NCBI GenBank assembly: GCA_964571855.1
Contig: CAZNDO010000001.1
Span: forward strand, 1-64,000
Length of the DNA: 64,000 nucleotides
From: CAYYFX01 sp964571855
GTDB lineage: Bacteria; ARS69
Direction of reading: 5' to 3'
Position 1 is the first letter of the stretch. Each line of letters begins with the position of its first letter. The notes below the pieces were generated by a model. The model did no database searches and was not told where the DNA came from. It saw only the letters and a list, made by a program, of their open reading frames with translations. Below, in pieces: positions 17,111 to 25,312 of this stretch. The translations under genes and the position numbers were made by a program.

Positions 17111-19423
17111 CTAGAAGTCCACCTGCAGGCCGAGCGTGGGGATGAGCGGGAGCTGGCGCACCACCTCCGGCTCGATGCTCGTGCCCTGCGGGTCGAACTG
17201 GATGAACCACTCGTTGCGGCGGTTGTACACGTTGAAGACCTGGAAGGACCACTCCGCCGGGCGGTCGAACAGCGAGAAGCGACGCGCCACGCTCAGGTCC
17301 AGCCGGTGGTACGGCAGGAGACGCGCGCTGTTCTTCTCCCCGGGGAGCACGCGCCCCTCGGTGGCGGGGAATCCGGTGGCGGGATCCACGAGATCGTAGC
17401 GCGCCACGACCGGCGTGTACGCCTGGCCGGTGGCGAGGACGAACGCGCCGCCGAGGTTCCACTTCCCCGCGCGACGCGTGGCCACCACGCTCAGGTCGTG
17501 CCGCCGGTCGTACTTCGGCGCGAAGGGCCTCCCGCCGTTCAGGTCCGCGAACGTGCGGCGCGTCCAGCCGAGCGTGTAGCCGATCCACCCGGTCACGTTC
17601 CCCGTGCGCCGCTCGAGGAAGAGCTCCGCGCCCGACGCCCACCCGCGGCCGCCGGTGGCGAACGTGGTCTCCGTGTCGCCGGCCGCGCGGTCGCCGCTCT
17701 GTCGCAGATCCAGCGCGAGCAGCTCCGAGAGATGCGTGTGGAAGCCCTCGACGGACACGCGGTAACGCTCCGAGACCTGCCACTCCCAGCCGGCCACCGA
17801 CTGGATCGACCGCGGCAGCGGCACGTCCTCCGCGACCGGGAGGTAGAAGTCCCCCGCGGAGAACGCCTCGGTGGACACGAGCTGGATGGGCTGGTGGTAC
17901 ACGCCGGCCGCGAGCTTGAGGCGCTGCGCGTCGCCGAGCGGCCAGCTCGCGGTGGCGCGCGGCTCCGCGAGGAAGCGCGCCCCTTCGCTCAGCCGCCGCA
18001 GCCGCAGCCCGCCGCCGTACACCGCGGCGCCGGGCCGCGTCCACTCGGCCTCCGCGTACGCCGCCACCTCGAAGGGGTTGGCGGAGAAGTCCGTCTGCCC
18101 GTTGCGATCGAATGACTCGCGGTAGCGGAACTCGTACGCGGTGGCGGCCGCGCCGGTCTTCACGTGCACGCCGCCGGCGGCGTCCCACGCCACGTCGCCG
18201 GCGATCGACAGGTCGCGCAGGCTGTTCGAGACCGCCAGCGGCGTGGAGAACAGCAGCACGTCCGTCGTGCTCTCGTACCGGCTCGCCGACAGCTTCAGCG
18301 TGGCGACGCGGTCACCGCCGAGCAGGCGGCGGTAGCGCGCGGAGCCCGTGCGGTTGCCCCAGTCCAGGCCGATGCGGCTGTCGTCGTCCAGTTCGAAGTC
18401 CAGGTGGTCGTCGCCGAGGTAGCCGGCGAAGCTCCACTCGTTCCCGCCGGCGTCCGGCAGCGTGAGGCGGCCGTTCAGGTCGTAGAAGTAGTAGGCGGGC
18501 AGCCGGTTGTCGCGGGAGCGCAGCGCGTCCAGGATCGGGTCCAGGTACGTGCGGCGCCCGCCGAGCACCCAGTCGCCGCGGCCGGCCGGACCCTCGAGGC
18601 GCAACCGGCCCGACGTGGTGCTGAGCGCGCCGCGGCCGCGCAGCGTGGTGGGACCGTCGTCGCGGCTGCGCACGTCCAGCACGGCGCCGAGCCGGCCGCC
18701 CCAGCGCGCGGGATACGCGCCCTTGTACAGGCGCACCTCGTCCACGACGTCCGCGTTGAACGCGGAGAAGATGCCGAACGCGTGCGTGGGGTTGTAGACG
18801 GGAACGTCGTCCAGCAGCACGAGGTTCTGGTCCGGGCCGCCGCCGCGCACGTACAGCCCGCTGGAGATGTCCGACGCCGCCTGCACGCCCGGCAGCAGCG
18901 TGAGCGCGCGGATGGGGTCGCGCTCCCCGAGCGCCGGCAGCTCCTCCACGGTGCGCCCGCCGAGCGTGACGAGACCCGGCCGCGCATCCTCCTCCGCGGC
19001 GAGCGCGTCGGCGCGCACCTCCACCTTCTCCAGCGGGATCGGCGCGGTGGCGAGCACGGCGTCCACGCGCAGCACCTCCGCGGGGTCGAGGCCGGCGAGC
19101 ACATCGTGGTCGACCGGGTCGTAGCCGATGAAGCTCACGCGCACCGTGACCGGGCCGGCCGCCACGTTCTCGATGCGCCACTCGCCGCGCTCGTCCGCGA
19201 GGCGCCCCGACACCTCGCCGTCCCGCACGAGTTGCACGGTGGCGTACGGGAGCGGCTCGCCGGTGTCGCGGCTCGTGACGCGCCCGGTCAGCGTGGCGGC
19301 GTGGCCCGGGACGCTCCCGAGCGCGACCAGCAAGGTCGCCGCGACTCCGGCCAGCCCCGACCGCAGGAGGCGGACGGGGGCGCGGAACCCCGGGGCGGGC
19401 ATGCGAGCGCGCCGGATGGACAT
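17111..19423 (-). CDS. TonB-dependent receptor with carboxypeptidase-regulatory-like N-domain
   Basis: This 770-aa outer-membrane active transporter has a signal peptide to about residue 42. A carboxypeptidase-regulatory-like domain follows (LTGRVTSRDTGEPLPYATVQLV ... SFIGYDP). The plug domain runs from about 140 (RALTLLPGVQAASDISSGLYVRGGGPDQNLVLLDDVPVYNP), and the 22-strand barrel ends with Phe (LQVDF), the usual signal for outer-membrane insertion. Together with the downstream DUF4249 lipoprotein it forms an uptake pair; the substrate cannot be read from sequence. The start may be ATG 19423 or ATG 19402; neither has a clear SD. Confidence 0.92.
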   Translation of the reverse strand: MSIRRARMPAPGFRAPVRLLRSGLAGVAATLLVALGSVPGHAATLTGRVTSRDTGEPLPYATVQLVRDGEVSGRLADERGEWRIENVAAGPVTVRVSFIGYDPVDHDVLAGLDPAEVLRVDAVLATAPIPLEKVEVRADALAAEEDARPGLVTLGGRTVEELPALGERDPIRALTLLPGVQAASDISSGLYVRGGGPDQNLVLLDDVPVYNPTHAFGIFSAFNADVVDEVRLYKGAYPARWGGRLGAVLDVRSRDDGPTTLRGRGALSTTSGRLRLEGPAGRGDWVLGGRRTYLDPILDALRSRDNRLPAYYFYDLNGRLTLPDAGGNEWSFAGYLGDDHLDFELDDDSRIGLDWGNRTGSARYRRLLGGDRVATLKLSASRYESTTDVLLFSTPLAVSNSLRDLSIAGDVAWDAAGGVHVKTGAAATAYEFRYRESFDRNGQTDFSANPFEVAAYAEAEWTRPGAAVYGGGLRLRRLSEGARFLAEPRATASWPLGDAQRLKLAAGVYHQPIQLVSTEAFSAGDFYLPVAEDVPLPRSIQSVAGWEWQVSERYRVSVEGFHTHLSELLALDLRQSGDRAAGDTETTFATGGRGWASGAELFLERRTGNVTGWIGYTLGWTRRTFADLNGGRPFAPKYDRRHDLSVVATRRAGKWNLGGAFVLATGQAYTPVVARYDLVDPATGFPATEGRVLPGEKNSARLLPYHRLDLSVARRFSLFDRPAEWSFQVFNVYNRRNEWFIQFDPQGTSIEPEVVRQLPLIPTLGLQVDF

Positions 19424-19561
19424 TCGGGATCGCCGTCTCGGGGGAAGGTGCGGGGACCCCGCGGCGCGGTTCTCTCGAGGCCGCGGAGCCTGCCGATCCT
19501 AGGCGACCGGCGGGGTCCCGGCAACGCCGAAGCCGCACGGGCCGGACGTCGCGCCGGCGGA

Positions 19562-19819
19562 TCACCCCCCGCCGTCCACGTACACGTTCTCCAGCGTCCA
19601 CTGCGACGTGCGCGGGCGGTAGCAGAGCTCGTACTGTTCGCGCGCGCCCGCGCCGACCGCGAAGAAGTGCTCCGGCGTGTCGCCGTCCCGCCGGCGCCAC
19701 GCGCTCGAGACGCGCGAGACCGTGTACACGCGACCGCGCCAGCGGAAACGGACGGGCTGGATCTTCCCCTCCACGAAGCGCGAGAGGACCTCGATGGGCT
19801 CCTGGACCTTTTCGACCAT
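19562..19819 (-). CDS. Small DUF6504-like conserved protein
   Basis: This 85-aa soluble protein reads EVLSRFVEGKIQPVRFRWRGRVYTV, then a Trp-rich beta pattern (SSAWRRRDGDTPEHFFAV ... QYELCYRPRTSQWTLENVYV). It resembles short conserved hypothetical proteins with the strings FxWRGRxY and YELxxxP, which I associate with DUF6504; that family name is given with modest confidence. The function is unknown. The ATG at 19819 has GAGG upstream. It is transcribed alone from a probable promoter at 19883-19888. Confidence 0.75.
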   Translation of the reverse strand: MVEKVQEPIEVLSRFVEGKIQPVRFRWRGRVYTVSRVSSAWRRRDGDTPEHFFAVGAGAREQYELCYRPRTSQWTLENVYVDGGG

Positions 19820-19882
19820 GGTGCGGGTACCTCGACGGCCGTGCTGGCTCCGAGCGATCGCCTTTCCTGCTCGAGCGGGGGC

Positions 19883-19904
19883 AACATACCAGACATCCGT
19901 CTGG
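19883..19904 (-). promoter_or_regulatory. Extended -10 promoter overlapped by a palindrome
   Basis: On the minus strand TGG-TATGTT (TATGTT at 19888-19883) is an extended -10 element, about 64 nt before the ATG of the small gene ending at 19562. Directly upstream lies the inverted repeat CCAGAC-ATCC-GTCTGG (19889-19904), placed where an operator would cover the promoter. Confidence 0.4.
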
Positions 19905-19922
19905 CTTTTCCAGGGGAATCAC

Positions 19923-20117
19923 GTGTCCTCCATCGAGGACAACACACCGGCCATGTCCACCGTTCAGGACGGCCCGGACGCCACCCGACGAGTTCCGGAC
20001 GCCCGTCGTCTCCGCCCGAACATGCAGTGCGGCAACGACTTCGCACATCGTGGACATCCCCGGACGCACTTTCGGCACTTTCGGCATTCCGCTTGCAATC
20101 TCGTGCGCTCCAGTTGA
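19923..20117 (+). CDS. Possible 64-aa small ORF ahead of the structured RNA
   Basis: This frame opens at GTG 19923 with AGGGGAA 5 nt before it. It encodes a hydrophilic peptide rich in Arg and His, ending HFRHFRHSACNLVRSS. The HFR repeat comes from a direct repeat of CACTTTCGG at about 20068-20085. The first two thirds use GC-ending codons like real genes here; the last third does not. The family is not recognised. The minus strand of the same bases has a 44-codon Cys-rich frame (20098 to 19964), so the coding status is uncertain. Confidence 0.25.
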   Translation: MSSIEDNTPAMSTVQDGPDATRRVPDARRLRPNMQCGNDFAHRGHPRTHFRHFRHSACNLVRSS

Positions 20118-20124
20118 GGGGTGA

Positions 20125-20266
20125 CCTTCCCCCCGCGGATCCGGTGCTCGGAGGTGTGCTTCGGGTTCCGGGTGGCGAGAGAGCCCCTCACGAATCGAGA
20201 AGAGCGGCTGTGCCGCACAGGAGCCCGGGAAGGCGGGGTATTGGCCCCCCGCCTTCTCTTTTTTTT
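20125..20266 (+). ncRNA. Candidate structured leader RNA (attenuator or riboswitch-like)
   Basis: CCTTCCC (20125-20131) can pair with GGGAAGG (20227-20233). Inside that helix, CGGGTTCC (20162-20169) pairs with GGAGCCCG (20220-20227, one G-U), GTGG pairs with CTCAC (20172-20191) and GCGGC-TGT-GCCGC forms a hairpin (20204-20216). The 3' strand of the outer helix overlaps the left arm of the terminator at 20229-20266, so the two folds exclude each other, as in transcription-attenuating riboswitches. The strings GGGTTCCG, GCGAGAGAG and AGCCCGGGA recall conserved parts of ykkC-class RNAs, but the full consensus is not met. The next gene starts at 20495. Confidence 0.5.
20229..20266 (+). terminator. 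Strong intrinsic terminator
   Basis: GAAGGCGGGG (20229-20238) pairs perfectly with CCCCGCCTTC (20247-20256) across an 8-nt loop. TCTTTTTTTT follows, with eight T in a row. It is the clearest Rho-independent terminator in the window. Confidence 0.92.
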
Positions 20267-20494
20267 GGCTTGTGGCGCGGAGATTGCCGCTCCGCCGGCC
20301 GCCGGAGCCGAGCTCAGGGCCAACTGCCTTGTTCCCAACGGCTTGAGCGGTGCGCAGCCCCGCGCCGCTGCACCACGATCCGATAGAAAGCGGTGCCGGC
20401 CGCAATCTGCGAACCACCCGGGGAACTTGCCGAGTCGTCGGGGGATGAGGAGAGTGGAGCCAGCCGTTCCCGAGGAACCGCCCCGGAGGCAGCC
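20267..20494. other. Gene-free stretch between terminator and next gene
   Basis: These 228 bp are somewhat less GC-rich than their surroundings. They contain the Shine-Dalgarno GGAGG at 20485-20489 for the following gene. I see no second promoter that I would defend, although GATAGAAA near 20381 could be a -10 element. Confidence 0.45.
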
Positions 20495-20836
20495 GTGCAC
20501 ACCCTCTCCCGACTCCAGACCATCCTCCCGCCCGATCCGTCGGCGCCGCGGCGCGCCCAGGTGGTGCGGGTCGTCGTGGAGGATCGCGTGGACCAGCCGC
20601 GGGTCACGCTGTCCGTGGGGGATCGGCTGATCGTCGAGAACCGCTCCCGGCGGCCGCTGCACGTGGCGCCGCGGGACTTCTTCGGGAATGCGTTCGAGGC
20701 GCACACGCTGGAGCCGGGCGAGTCCACCCCGCCGCTCGCGGTGGCCGGGCTCTGGTTCCAGGTGGACGTGCACACGACGGCGCGGGACTTCTACCCGCTC
20801 GACGTGTACCTCGCGCCGAACTCGCGCACGATCTGA
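20495..20836 (+). CDS. Small beta-sandwich (cupredoxin-like fold) protein
   Basis: This 113-aa protein starts at GTG 20495, chosen for the GGAGG 5 nt upstream. The pattern VRVVVEDRVDQPRVTLSVGDRLIVENRSRRPLHV ... LEPGESTPPLAVAGLWFQVDVH matches a cupredoxin-like beta sandwich. The usual blue-copper ligand set (His, Cys, His, Met) is not seen and there is no signal peptide. The specific family is not recognised. It is the first gene downstream of the candidate attenuator RNA, so its expression could depend on read-through of the terminator at 20229-20266. Confidence 0.7.
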   Translation: MHTLSRLQTILPPDPSAPRRAQVVRVVVEDRVDQPRVTLSVGDRLIVENRSRRPLHVAPRDFFGNAFEAHTLEPGESTPPLAVAGLWFQVDVHTTARDFYPLDVYLAPNSRTI

Positions 20837-20917
20837 CGCGCGGCCCCGGCGTCCCCATCGTCATCCGCTGAGGTAGAGTCGCCCACGAGGCGCGTGCGCG
20901 GCGCGCGGCGTGGCGCG

Positions 20918-21091
20918 CTATGCCGCGCGAGCCTGCTGTCCGAGCTCGGAGCCGCCGTCGCCCCGAAGACGCAGGCGGTTCGCTTCCAGGCGCAGCCGTT
21001 CCCAGGTCTCGCCGAAGCTCGTGTGGATGCGGCGGCGACGGAGTGCCTGCTGGCGGGCGGAGGTTCTCTGGACGAAGGGGCGCCGCTTCAT
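20918..21091 (-). CDS. Possible 57-aa basic small protein
   Basis: This unrecognised small protein (MKRRPFVQRTSARQQALRRR..., ending LGQQARAA) is rich in Arg and Gln, and its central helix (FGETWERLRLEANRLRLRG) looks amphipathic. The ATG at 21091 has GGGAGA about 7 nt upstream, and third codon positions are GC-rich like real genes here. A plausible promoter lies at 21223-21250. A nucleic-acid-binding role could be guessed from the charge only. Confidence 0.45.
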   Translation of the reverse strand: MKRRPFVQRTSARQQALRRRRIHTSFGETWERLRLEANRLRLRGDGGSELGQQARAA

Positions 21092-21222
21092 CGAAGGTCT
21101 CCCGTCCCCGGGTGCCGATCGCGCGCGGGGACTGGGCCGCGCGACCGTTTCGAACGAACCACGCAGGAACGCCCGGGAGGGATGTGAGCGCCGGGAGCGG
21201 AACCGATCCGAGCTGCGCGCAC

Positions 21223-21250
21223 CGTAAAGGCCGCGGAAGCCCGGCGTCAA
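21223..21250 (-). promoter_or_regulatory. Possible sigma-70-like promoter
   Basis: On the minus strand TTGACG (21250-21245), a 16-nt spacer and TTTACG (21228-21223) are seen. It would drive the 57-aa gene with a leader of about 125 nt. Confidence 0.3.
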
Positions 21251-21397
21251 GAACGGATCAACCCAGATGCGGTAGCTTGTACGGGCGGTCGCCCCCACAT
21301 CTTGGGTGCCGGGGGCTTCCGAACGGATGGCTGGCGTCGCGGACGACGGCAGCGCGAAGGCGGCGCCCTCGCGGGCGCGGACGGGAGCGGCGATCTC

Positions 21398-23032
21398 GTG
21401 AACGAAGTCCTCGATCCCGCAGGGGCCGCGCGGCGCGGCGGGGCCCCGGTGCCCGTCGCGGTCGCGGCGGCCGTCCTGGCGGCGGCCGGCGCGGTCGCGG
21501 CGTTCGCGGCCGGCCGCAGCGCGAATCCCGGGCCGATCGGGTTCCCGCTCGACGACGCGTGGATCCACATGGTGTACGGCCGCGGGTTGCTGGCGAACGG
21601 CTTCCTCGCCTACGAGGACGGCGTGCCGTCCACGGGGTGCACGTCGCCGGCGTGGTCCGTCGTGCTCGCGGTCGGGCACGCGCTGTTCGCCCGCGGCGAC
21701 TCCGCGTCCCCGGTCGTGGCCGCGGTGATGGCGATCGGCGCGCTGCTGCACATTGCCGGGGCGGTGGCCGCGGCCGGCCTGGCGCGGCGCTGCGGGGCCG
21801 GCGACACGGCGGCCCTCGTGGCGGGCGGGATCGTGGGCATCGCGCCGCCGCTCGCGACGGCGTCGCTCTCGGGGATGGAGGTCGCGCTCACGGCCTGGCT
21901 GCTCGTGTGCGGAACGTCCGCCGCGGCCGCGCGGCGCGCGGGCGCCGCGGGCATCTGGTTCGCGGCGGCCGGATGGGCGCGACCGGAGTCGGCCGTGGTG
22001 CTCGCGGTCGTGGCCGCGTTCGCGATCCCGCGCGCGCCGGCCACGCGGCGTGCCGGCACGGCCGCGCGGATCCTCGGTCCCGCGCTCCTCGCCGGGGCCG
22101 CGCTCGTGGCGTACGACGTCTGGGCATCCGGACGGCCGCTGCCGGCCACGTTCTACGCGAAGAGCGCGGCCTCCCTGCCGGACCTGCCGCGCCGTCTCGC
22201 GGTGGCGGCCGGCGCGATCCTCGACCGCGTGCCGCCGTTAGGGTTCGGGCTCGGGTGGTTCGCGGCGATCGGCGCGGCGCTCGCGGTCGCGCGCCGCCAC
22301 ATCGTCCCCGGGAGCGCGCCCGTCGCGTTGCTGCCGCTCGTGGCGGGGATCACGTTCGTCGTGGCGAACGTGGCGGTCCTCGATCCCGTGGATCCGGCGG
22401 CGTTCTACCATCGCCGGTACCTCCTGCCCGCGCTCCCCCTGCTCGTCGCGGCCGCCGCGGTCGGAGCGCACGCGTGGGGCCGGCTGCTGCCGGCAGCGGC
22501 CGCGCGGCTTCCGGTCTTCGCGCTGGGCGCGGCGGCGCTCGTCCAGACCGCCGTCACGCTCGGCCCGGAGAGCCGGCACCATCACAATGACGTGCGCAAC
22601 ATCAACGAGGTGCAGCGCGCCGTGGGCGAGCGGCTCGGCGCCGTCTTCGCGCCGGGCACGCGCATCGCGGCCTCGGATGCCGGCGCCGTGCGGTACTTCT
22701 CGCGGCTGCCGGTCGTGGACGTGCTGGGGCTCAACACCCCCGCGATGCTCGCGCCGGACGACGCCTGGCTTCGCGCGCACCCGGTGGCCGCCCTGGCCTT
22801 CCTGCCGGCATGGTTCCGCACGCCGGACGGCGCGCGGCTGGAGGAGATGTTCCGGGCGGAGACGGCGGATTACACCGTGACCTCGAACCCGCGGATGGGC
22901 GTGATGACGGTCGTGCGGGCGCGGGAGGACGCCGCCCCGGTCCGGGCGCGGTTCGGCGGGTTCCGGCCGTTCGCGCTGGAGTTCGCGTCGCCGGAAGCGG
23001 CCCGATCCGCTACCGTCCGTGCCGCGCCATGA
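21398..23032 (+). CDS. GT-C-like polytopic membrane protein
   Basis: This 544-aa protein has about ten hydrophobic segments. The first periplasmic loop reads FPLDDAWIHMVYGRGLLANG ... PSTGCTSPAWSVVLA, the acidic-pair signature typical of GT-C (PMT/ArnT-type) glycosyltransferases that use polyprenyl-phosphate sugars. A soluble C-terminal part (IAASDAGAVRYFSRLPVVDVLGLNTP) is common in such proteins of this lineage. The acceptor is unknown. The start is uncertain: GTG 21398 with GGGAG upstream is preferred, because the longer upstream frame is not conserved-looking. Its 3' end overlaps the convergent Trm112-like gene by 23 bp. Confidence 0.8.
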   Translation: MNEVLDPAGAARRGGAPVPVAVAAAVLAAAGAVAAFAAGRSANPGPIGFPLDDAWIHMVYGRGLLANGFLAYEDGVPSTGCTSPAWSVVLAVGHALFARGDSASPVVAAVMAIGALLHIAGAVAAAGLARRCGAGDTAALVAGGIVGIAPPLATASLSGMEVALTAWLLVCGTSAAAARRAGAAGIWFAAAGWARPESAVVLAVVAAFAIPRAPATRRAGTAARILGPALLAGAALVAYDVWASGRPLPATFYAKSAASLPDLPRRLAVAAGAILDRVPPLGFGLGWFAAIGAALAVARRHIVPGSAPVALLPLVAGITFVVANVAVLDPVDPAAFYHRRYLLPALPLLVAAAAVGAHAWGRLLPAAAARLPVFALGAAALVQTAVTLGPESRHHHNDVRNINEVQRAVGERLGAVFAPGTRIAASDAGAVRYFSRLPVVDVLGLNTPAMLAPDDAWLRAHPVAALAFLPAWFRTPDGARLEEMFRAETADYTVTSNPRMGVMTVVRAREDAAPVRARFGGFRPFALEFASPEAARSATVRAAP

Positions 23033-23219
23033 TGGCGCGCCACGCGTCGGGGTCCAGCTCCTCGGACTCGTCCACGAGCATCACGGGGATGCCGTCCTCG
23101 ACGCGGTAGCGGCGGCGCGTGGCGGCGTCGGTGGACACGAGCGTGTCGCCGTCCTCCACGAGCGGCGCCCGGGACAACGGGCAGACGAGGATCTCCAGGA
23201 GTTCGGGATCGAGGGACAC
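23010..23219 (-). CDS. Trm112-like small protein
   Basis: This 69-aa protein of the Trm112/UPF0434 family begins SLDPELLEILVCPLSRAPLV and continues with RRYRVEDGIPVMLVDES, the fold that activates methyltransferases. Of the four zinc-binding Cys found in many members only one (ILVCP) remains, so this is probably a zinc-free version. The GTG at 23219 has GGAGG 6 nt upstream. It is convergent with, and overlaps, the preceding membrane gene by 23 bp. It diverges from the CCA-adding enzyme gene. Confidence 0.85.
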   Translation of the reverse strand: MSLDPELLEILVCPLSRAPLVEDGDTLVSTDAATRRRYRVEDGIPVMLVDESEELDPDAWRAIMARHGR

Positions 23220-23312
23220 GGGCGCCTCCGGGTTCCGCCGCGCGGCGGAGCGCGGAGGATCCCACAACCGGACGGAGGACGGAAGACCGTGGGTCTGGCT
23301 GCGGGAGCCGCG

Positions 23313-24623
23313 ATGCGGGCGGCGGCCGGGGTGGTGGCGACGCTCCGGGCGCGGGGCTTCGACGCCTTCGTGGCCGGCGGCGCGGTGCGCGACCACCTCC
23401 TCGGCCGCGCCCCGCACGACGTGGACGTGGCCACGTCCGCCCGTCCGGACGACGTGGTGTCGCTCTGGCCGGACGCGCGCCTCGTGGGCGCCGCGTTCGG
23501 CGTGGTGCTCGTGCGCGCCGGGAACGAGACGATCGAGGTGGCCACGTTCCGCCGCGAAGGGGTCTATCACGACGGCCGGCGGCCCAGCGAGATCTCCTTC
23601 GGCACGCTGGAGGACGATGCCCGCCGCCGCGACTTCACGGTGAACGGGCTGTACCTCGATCCCGCGTCCGGCGCCGTGCATGATCTCGTGGACGGCCGCG
23701 CGGATCTCGAGCGGCGCGTGCTCCGCGCCATCGGCGATCCCGCCGCGCGCTTCCGCGAGGACCACCTCCGCCTCCTGCGTGCCGTGCGCCTGGCGGCGGA
23801 GCTGGACTTCGCGATCGAGCCGGCCACCGCGGCCGCCGTGCGCGAGCTCGCTCCGCGCGCCGCGGACGTGGCGGCCGAGCGGACGCGCGACGAGCTGCTC
23901 CGCCTGCTCACCGGACCCGCCGCCGCCCGCGGCGTGGCGCTGCTGCACGACATGGGGCTTCTCGGGGTGCTGCTGCCCGAGGTGGCCGCGACGGACGGCG
24001 TGGAGCAGCCGGCGGAGTGGCACCCGGAGGGCGACGTGCTCACGCACACGAAGCTCCTCTTCACGCACCTGGAGGCGCCCTCCCCGGAGCTCGCGCTCGC
24101 CGCGCTCCTGCACGACGTGGGCAAGCCGCCCACGCTGGACCGGTCGTCGGGCCTGCCGCGCTTCCCGTCGCACGCGAAGGTCGGGGCGGAGATGGCGGAG
24201 GTCGTCTGCCGGCGCCTGAAGCTCGCGAACGAGTCGCGGGAGCGGGTGGTGGCGCTGGTCGCGGGGCACATGCGCTTCCTCGACGTCCGCAACATGCGCA
24301 CGTCCACGCTGAAGCGCTTCCTCCGGCAGGAGGCCTTCGACGAACACCTGGCGCTGCACCGCGCGGACTGCCTGGCCAGCCACGGCAAGCTGGACAACTG
24401 GGAGTACGCGCGGACGTGCCGCGCGGAGCTCGGCGCGGAAGCGCTGGCCCCCCCGCGCCTAGTGACCGGGCACGACCTCATGGAGCTGGGCTGGCCCGCG
24501 GGGCCGGAGCTCGGCGCGGAGCTGGCGCGACTGGAGGAACTGCAGCTCGAGGGCCGCGTGGCGACGCGCGAGGAGGCCCTGGCCGAGTCGCGGCGCCGGC
24601 GCGGCGAGGCCTCCCGGGGCTGA
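23313..24623 (+). CDS. cca: CCA-adding enzyme / poly(A) polymerase family nucleotidyltransferase with HD domain
   Basis: This protein is about 436 aa. It has the class II nucleotidyltransferase core GGAVRD (residues 22-27) and the catalytic pair D36-x-D38. RRRDFTVNGLYLD follows, then the RNA-binding neck (RFREDHLRLLRAVRLAAEL) and an HD phosphohydrolase-like domain (LLHDVGKP ... FPSHAKVG). CCA addition to tRNA 3' ends is the likely function; poly(A) polymerase PcnB and A-adding paralogues share these motifs and cannot be excluded. ATG 23313 (GGGAG 6 nt upstream) is preferred; GTG 23289 with GGAGG at 10 nt is the alternative. Confidence 0.9.
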   Translation: MRAAAGVVATLRARGFDAFVAGGAVRDHLLGRAPHDVDVATSARPDDVVSLWPDARLVGAAFGVVLVRAGNETIEVATFRREGVYHDGRRPSEISFGTLEDDARRRDFTVNGLYLDPASGAVHDLVDGRADLERRVLRAIGDPAARFREDHLRLLRAVRLAAELDFAIEPATAAAVRELAPRAADVAAERTRDELLRLLTGPAAARGVALLHDMGLLGVLLPEVAATDGVEQPAEWHPEGDVLTHTKLLFTHLEAPSPELALAALLHDVGKPPTLDRSSGLPRFPSHAKVGAEMAEVVCRRLKLANESRERVVALVAGHMRFLDVRNMRTSTLKRFLRQEAFDEHLALHRADCLASHGKLDNWEYARTCRAELGAEALAPPRLVTGHDLMELGWPAGPELGAELARLEELQLEGRVATREEALAESRRRRGEASRG

Positions 24624-24637
24624 CCGGGGGGACATGA

Positions 24638-24666
24638 AGGGCCGGTGCGGTGACCGCCCCGGCCCT
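24638..24666. terminator. GC hairpin between convergent genes
   Basis: AGGGCCGG (24638-24645) pairs with CCGGCCCT (24659-24666), and an inner 4-bp stem closes a TGA loop. It lies between the convergent stops of the CCA enzyme and HARE-HTH genes and could serve both strands. There is no T-run on either side. Confidence 0.45.
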
Positions 24667-24694
24667 CGAAGCTCGACCCCGATGGCGTGCCGCG

Positions 24695-25120
24695 CTATTT
24701 CAGCGCGTACATCCCCGGCTCCACCTTCTTGAAGCGGCCGTCGCGCTTCAGCGTCACGGCCACGGTGGACAGCAGGTTCTTGCTCTTCGTCCGGTACAGA
24801 TTCCGCTTCTGCACCGTGTCCGTGAGCTCCTTGTAGTGGATCGGCTTCTTCCGGGCCTGCATCACCTGGGTCAGCGCCTCCGCCAGGCTGATGTCGTTCA
24901 GCCGCCGCGCGTTCGGCTTCCGCTTGATCTTGCCCGCGGCCACCCGGCCCTTCCCCTTCGTGCCGGCCATGGAGTCCAGCCGTTGGAGCTCCGCTTCCAG
25001 CTTCCGGCGCTTCTTGTCCAGTTCCTTGAGACGACGGCCTTCGCGTGAGCGTCTCCGCGCTAGCGCCGCCTCCAGGACCTCCATCGAGTATTTGTCCAGG
25101 ACCCTGTCGATCGCTGCCAT
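24695..25120 (-). CDS. HARE-HTH domain protein with coiled-coil N-terminus
   Basis: This 141-aa protein has a highly charged N-terminal coiled coil (residues 1-50, KELDKKRRKLEAELQRLDSM) and a C-terminal HB1/ASXL (HARE-HTH) winged-helix domain (SLAEALTQVMQARKKPIHYKEL ... LSTVAVTLKRDGRFKKV). The latter is a nucleic-acid-binding fold seen in RNA polymerase delta, ASXL and restriction-associated proteins. A role as a DNA-binding or nucleoid-associated protein is inferred. The ATG at 25120 has GGAGAAGG upstream; longer frames lack conservation. It is transcribed leftward as a single gene. Confidence 0.85.
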   Translation of the reverse strand: MAAIDRVLDKYSMEVLEAALARRRSREGRRLKELDKKRRKLEAELQRLDSMAGTKGKGRVAAGKIKRKPNARRLNDISLAEALTQVMQARKKPIHYKELTDTVQKRNLYRTKSKNLLSTVAVTLKRDGRFKKVEPGMYALK

Positions 25121-25312
25121 GACCTTCTCCTCAGGAGTGACCGGGACCGAGCCAATGCGGGAGCTTCCCGGCCAGGGATGTTCCGACATGCAGCCTACAC
25201 CGGCGGCGTGCACCGGGTTTCGAATTGCAGACGCCGGTTGGGGGCTGGCTTCAACAATTCGCGATGCAGGCTAGCCGGTATGTCCGTTTGCGACCAGCAA
25301 AAACGGGATCAT

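Noticed and set aside
20125..20233. Firm assignment of the structured RNA to the ykkC (guanidine/ppGpp/PRPP) class, SRP RNA or 6S RNA
   Set aside because: The core ACTGGTCC-type ykkC string, the SRP GGAAGCAGCC loop and the 6S bubble layout are not present, so only resemblance is claimed.
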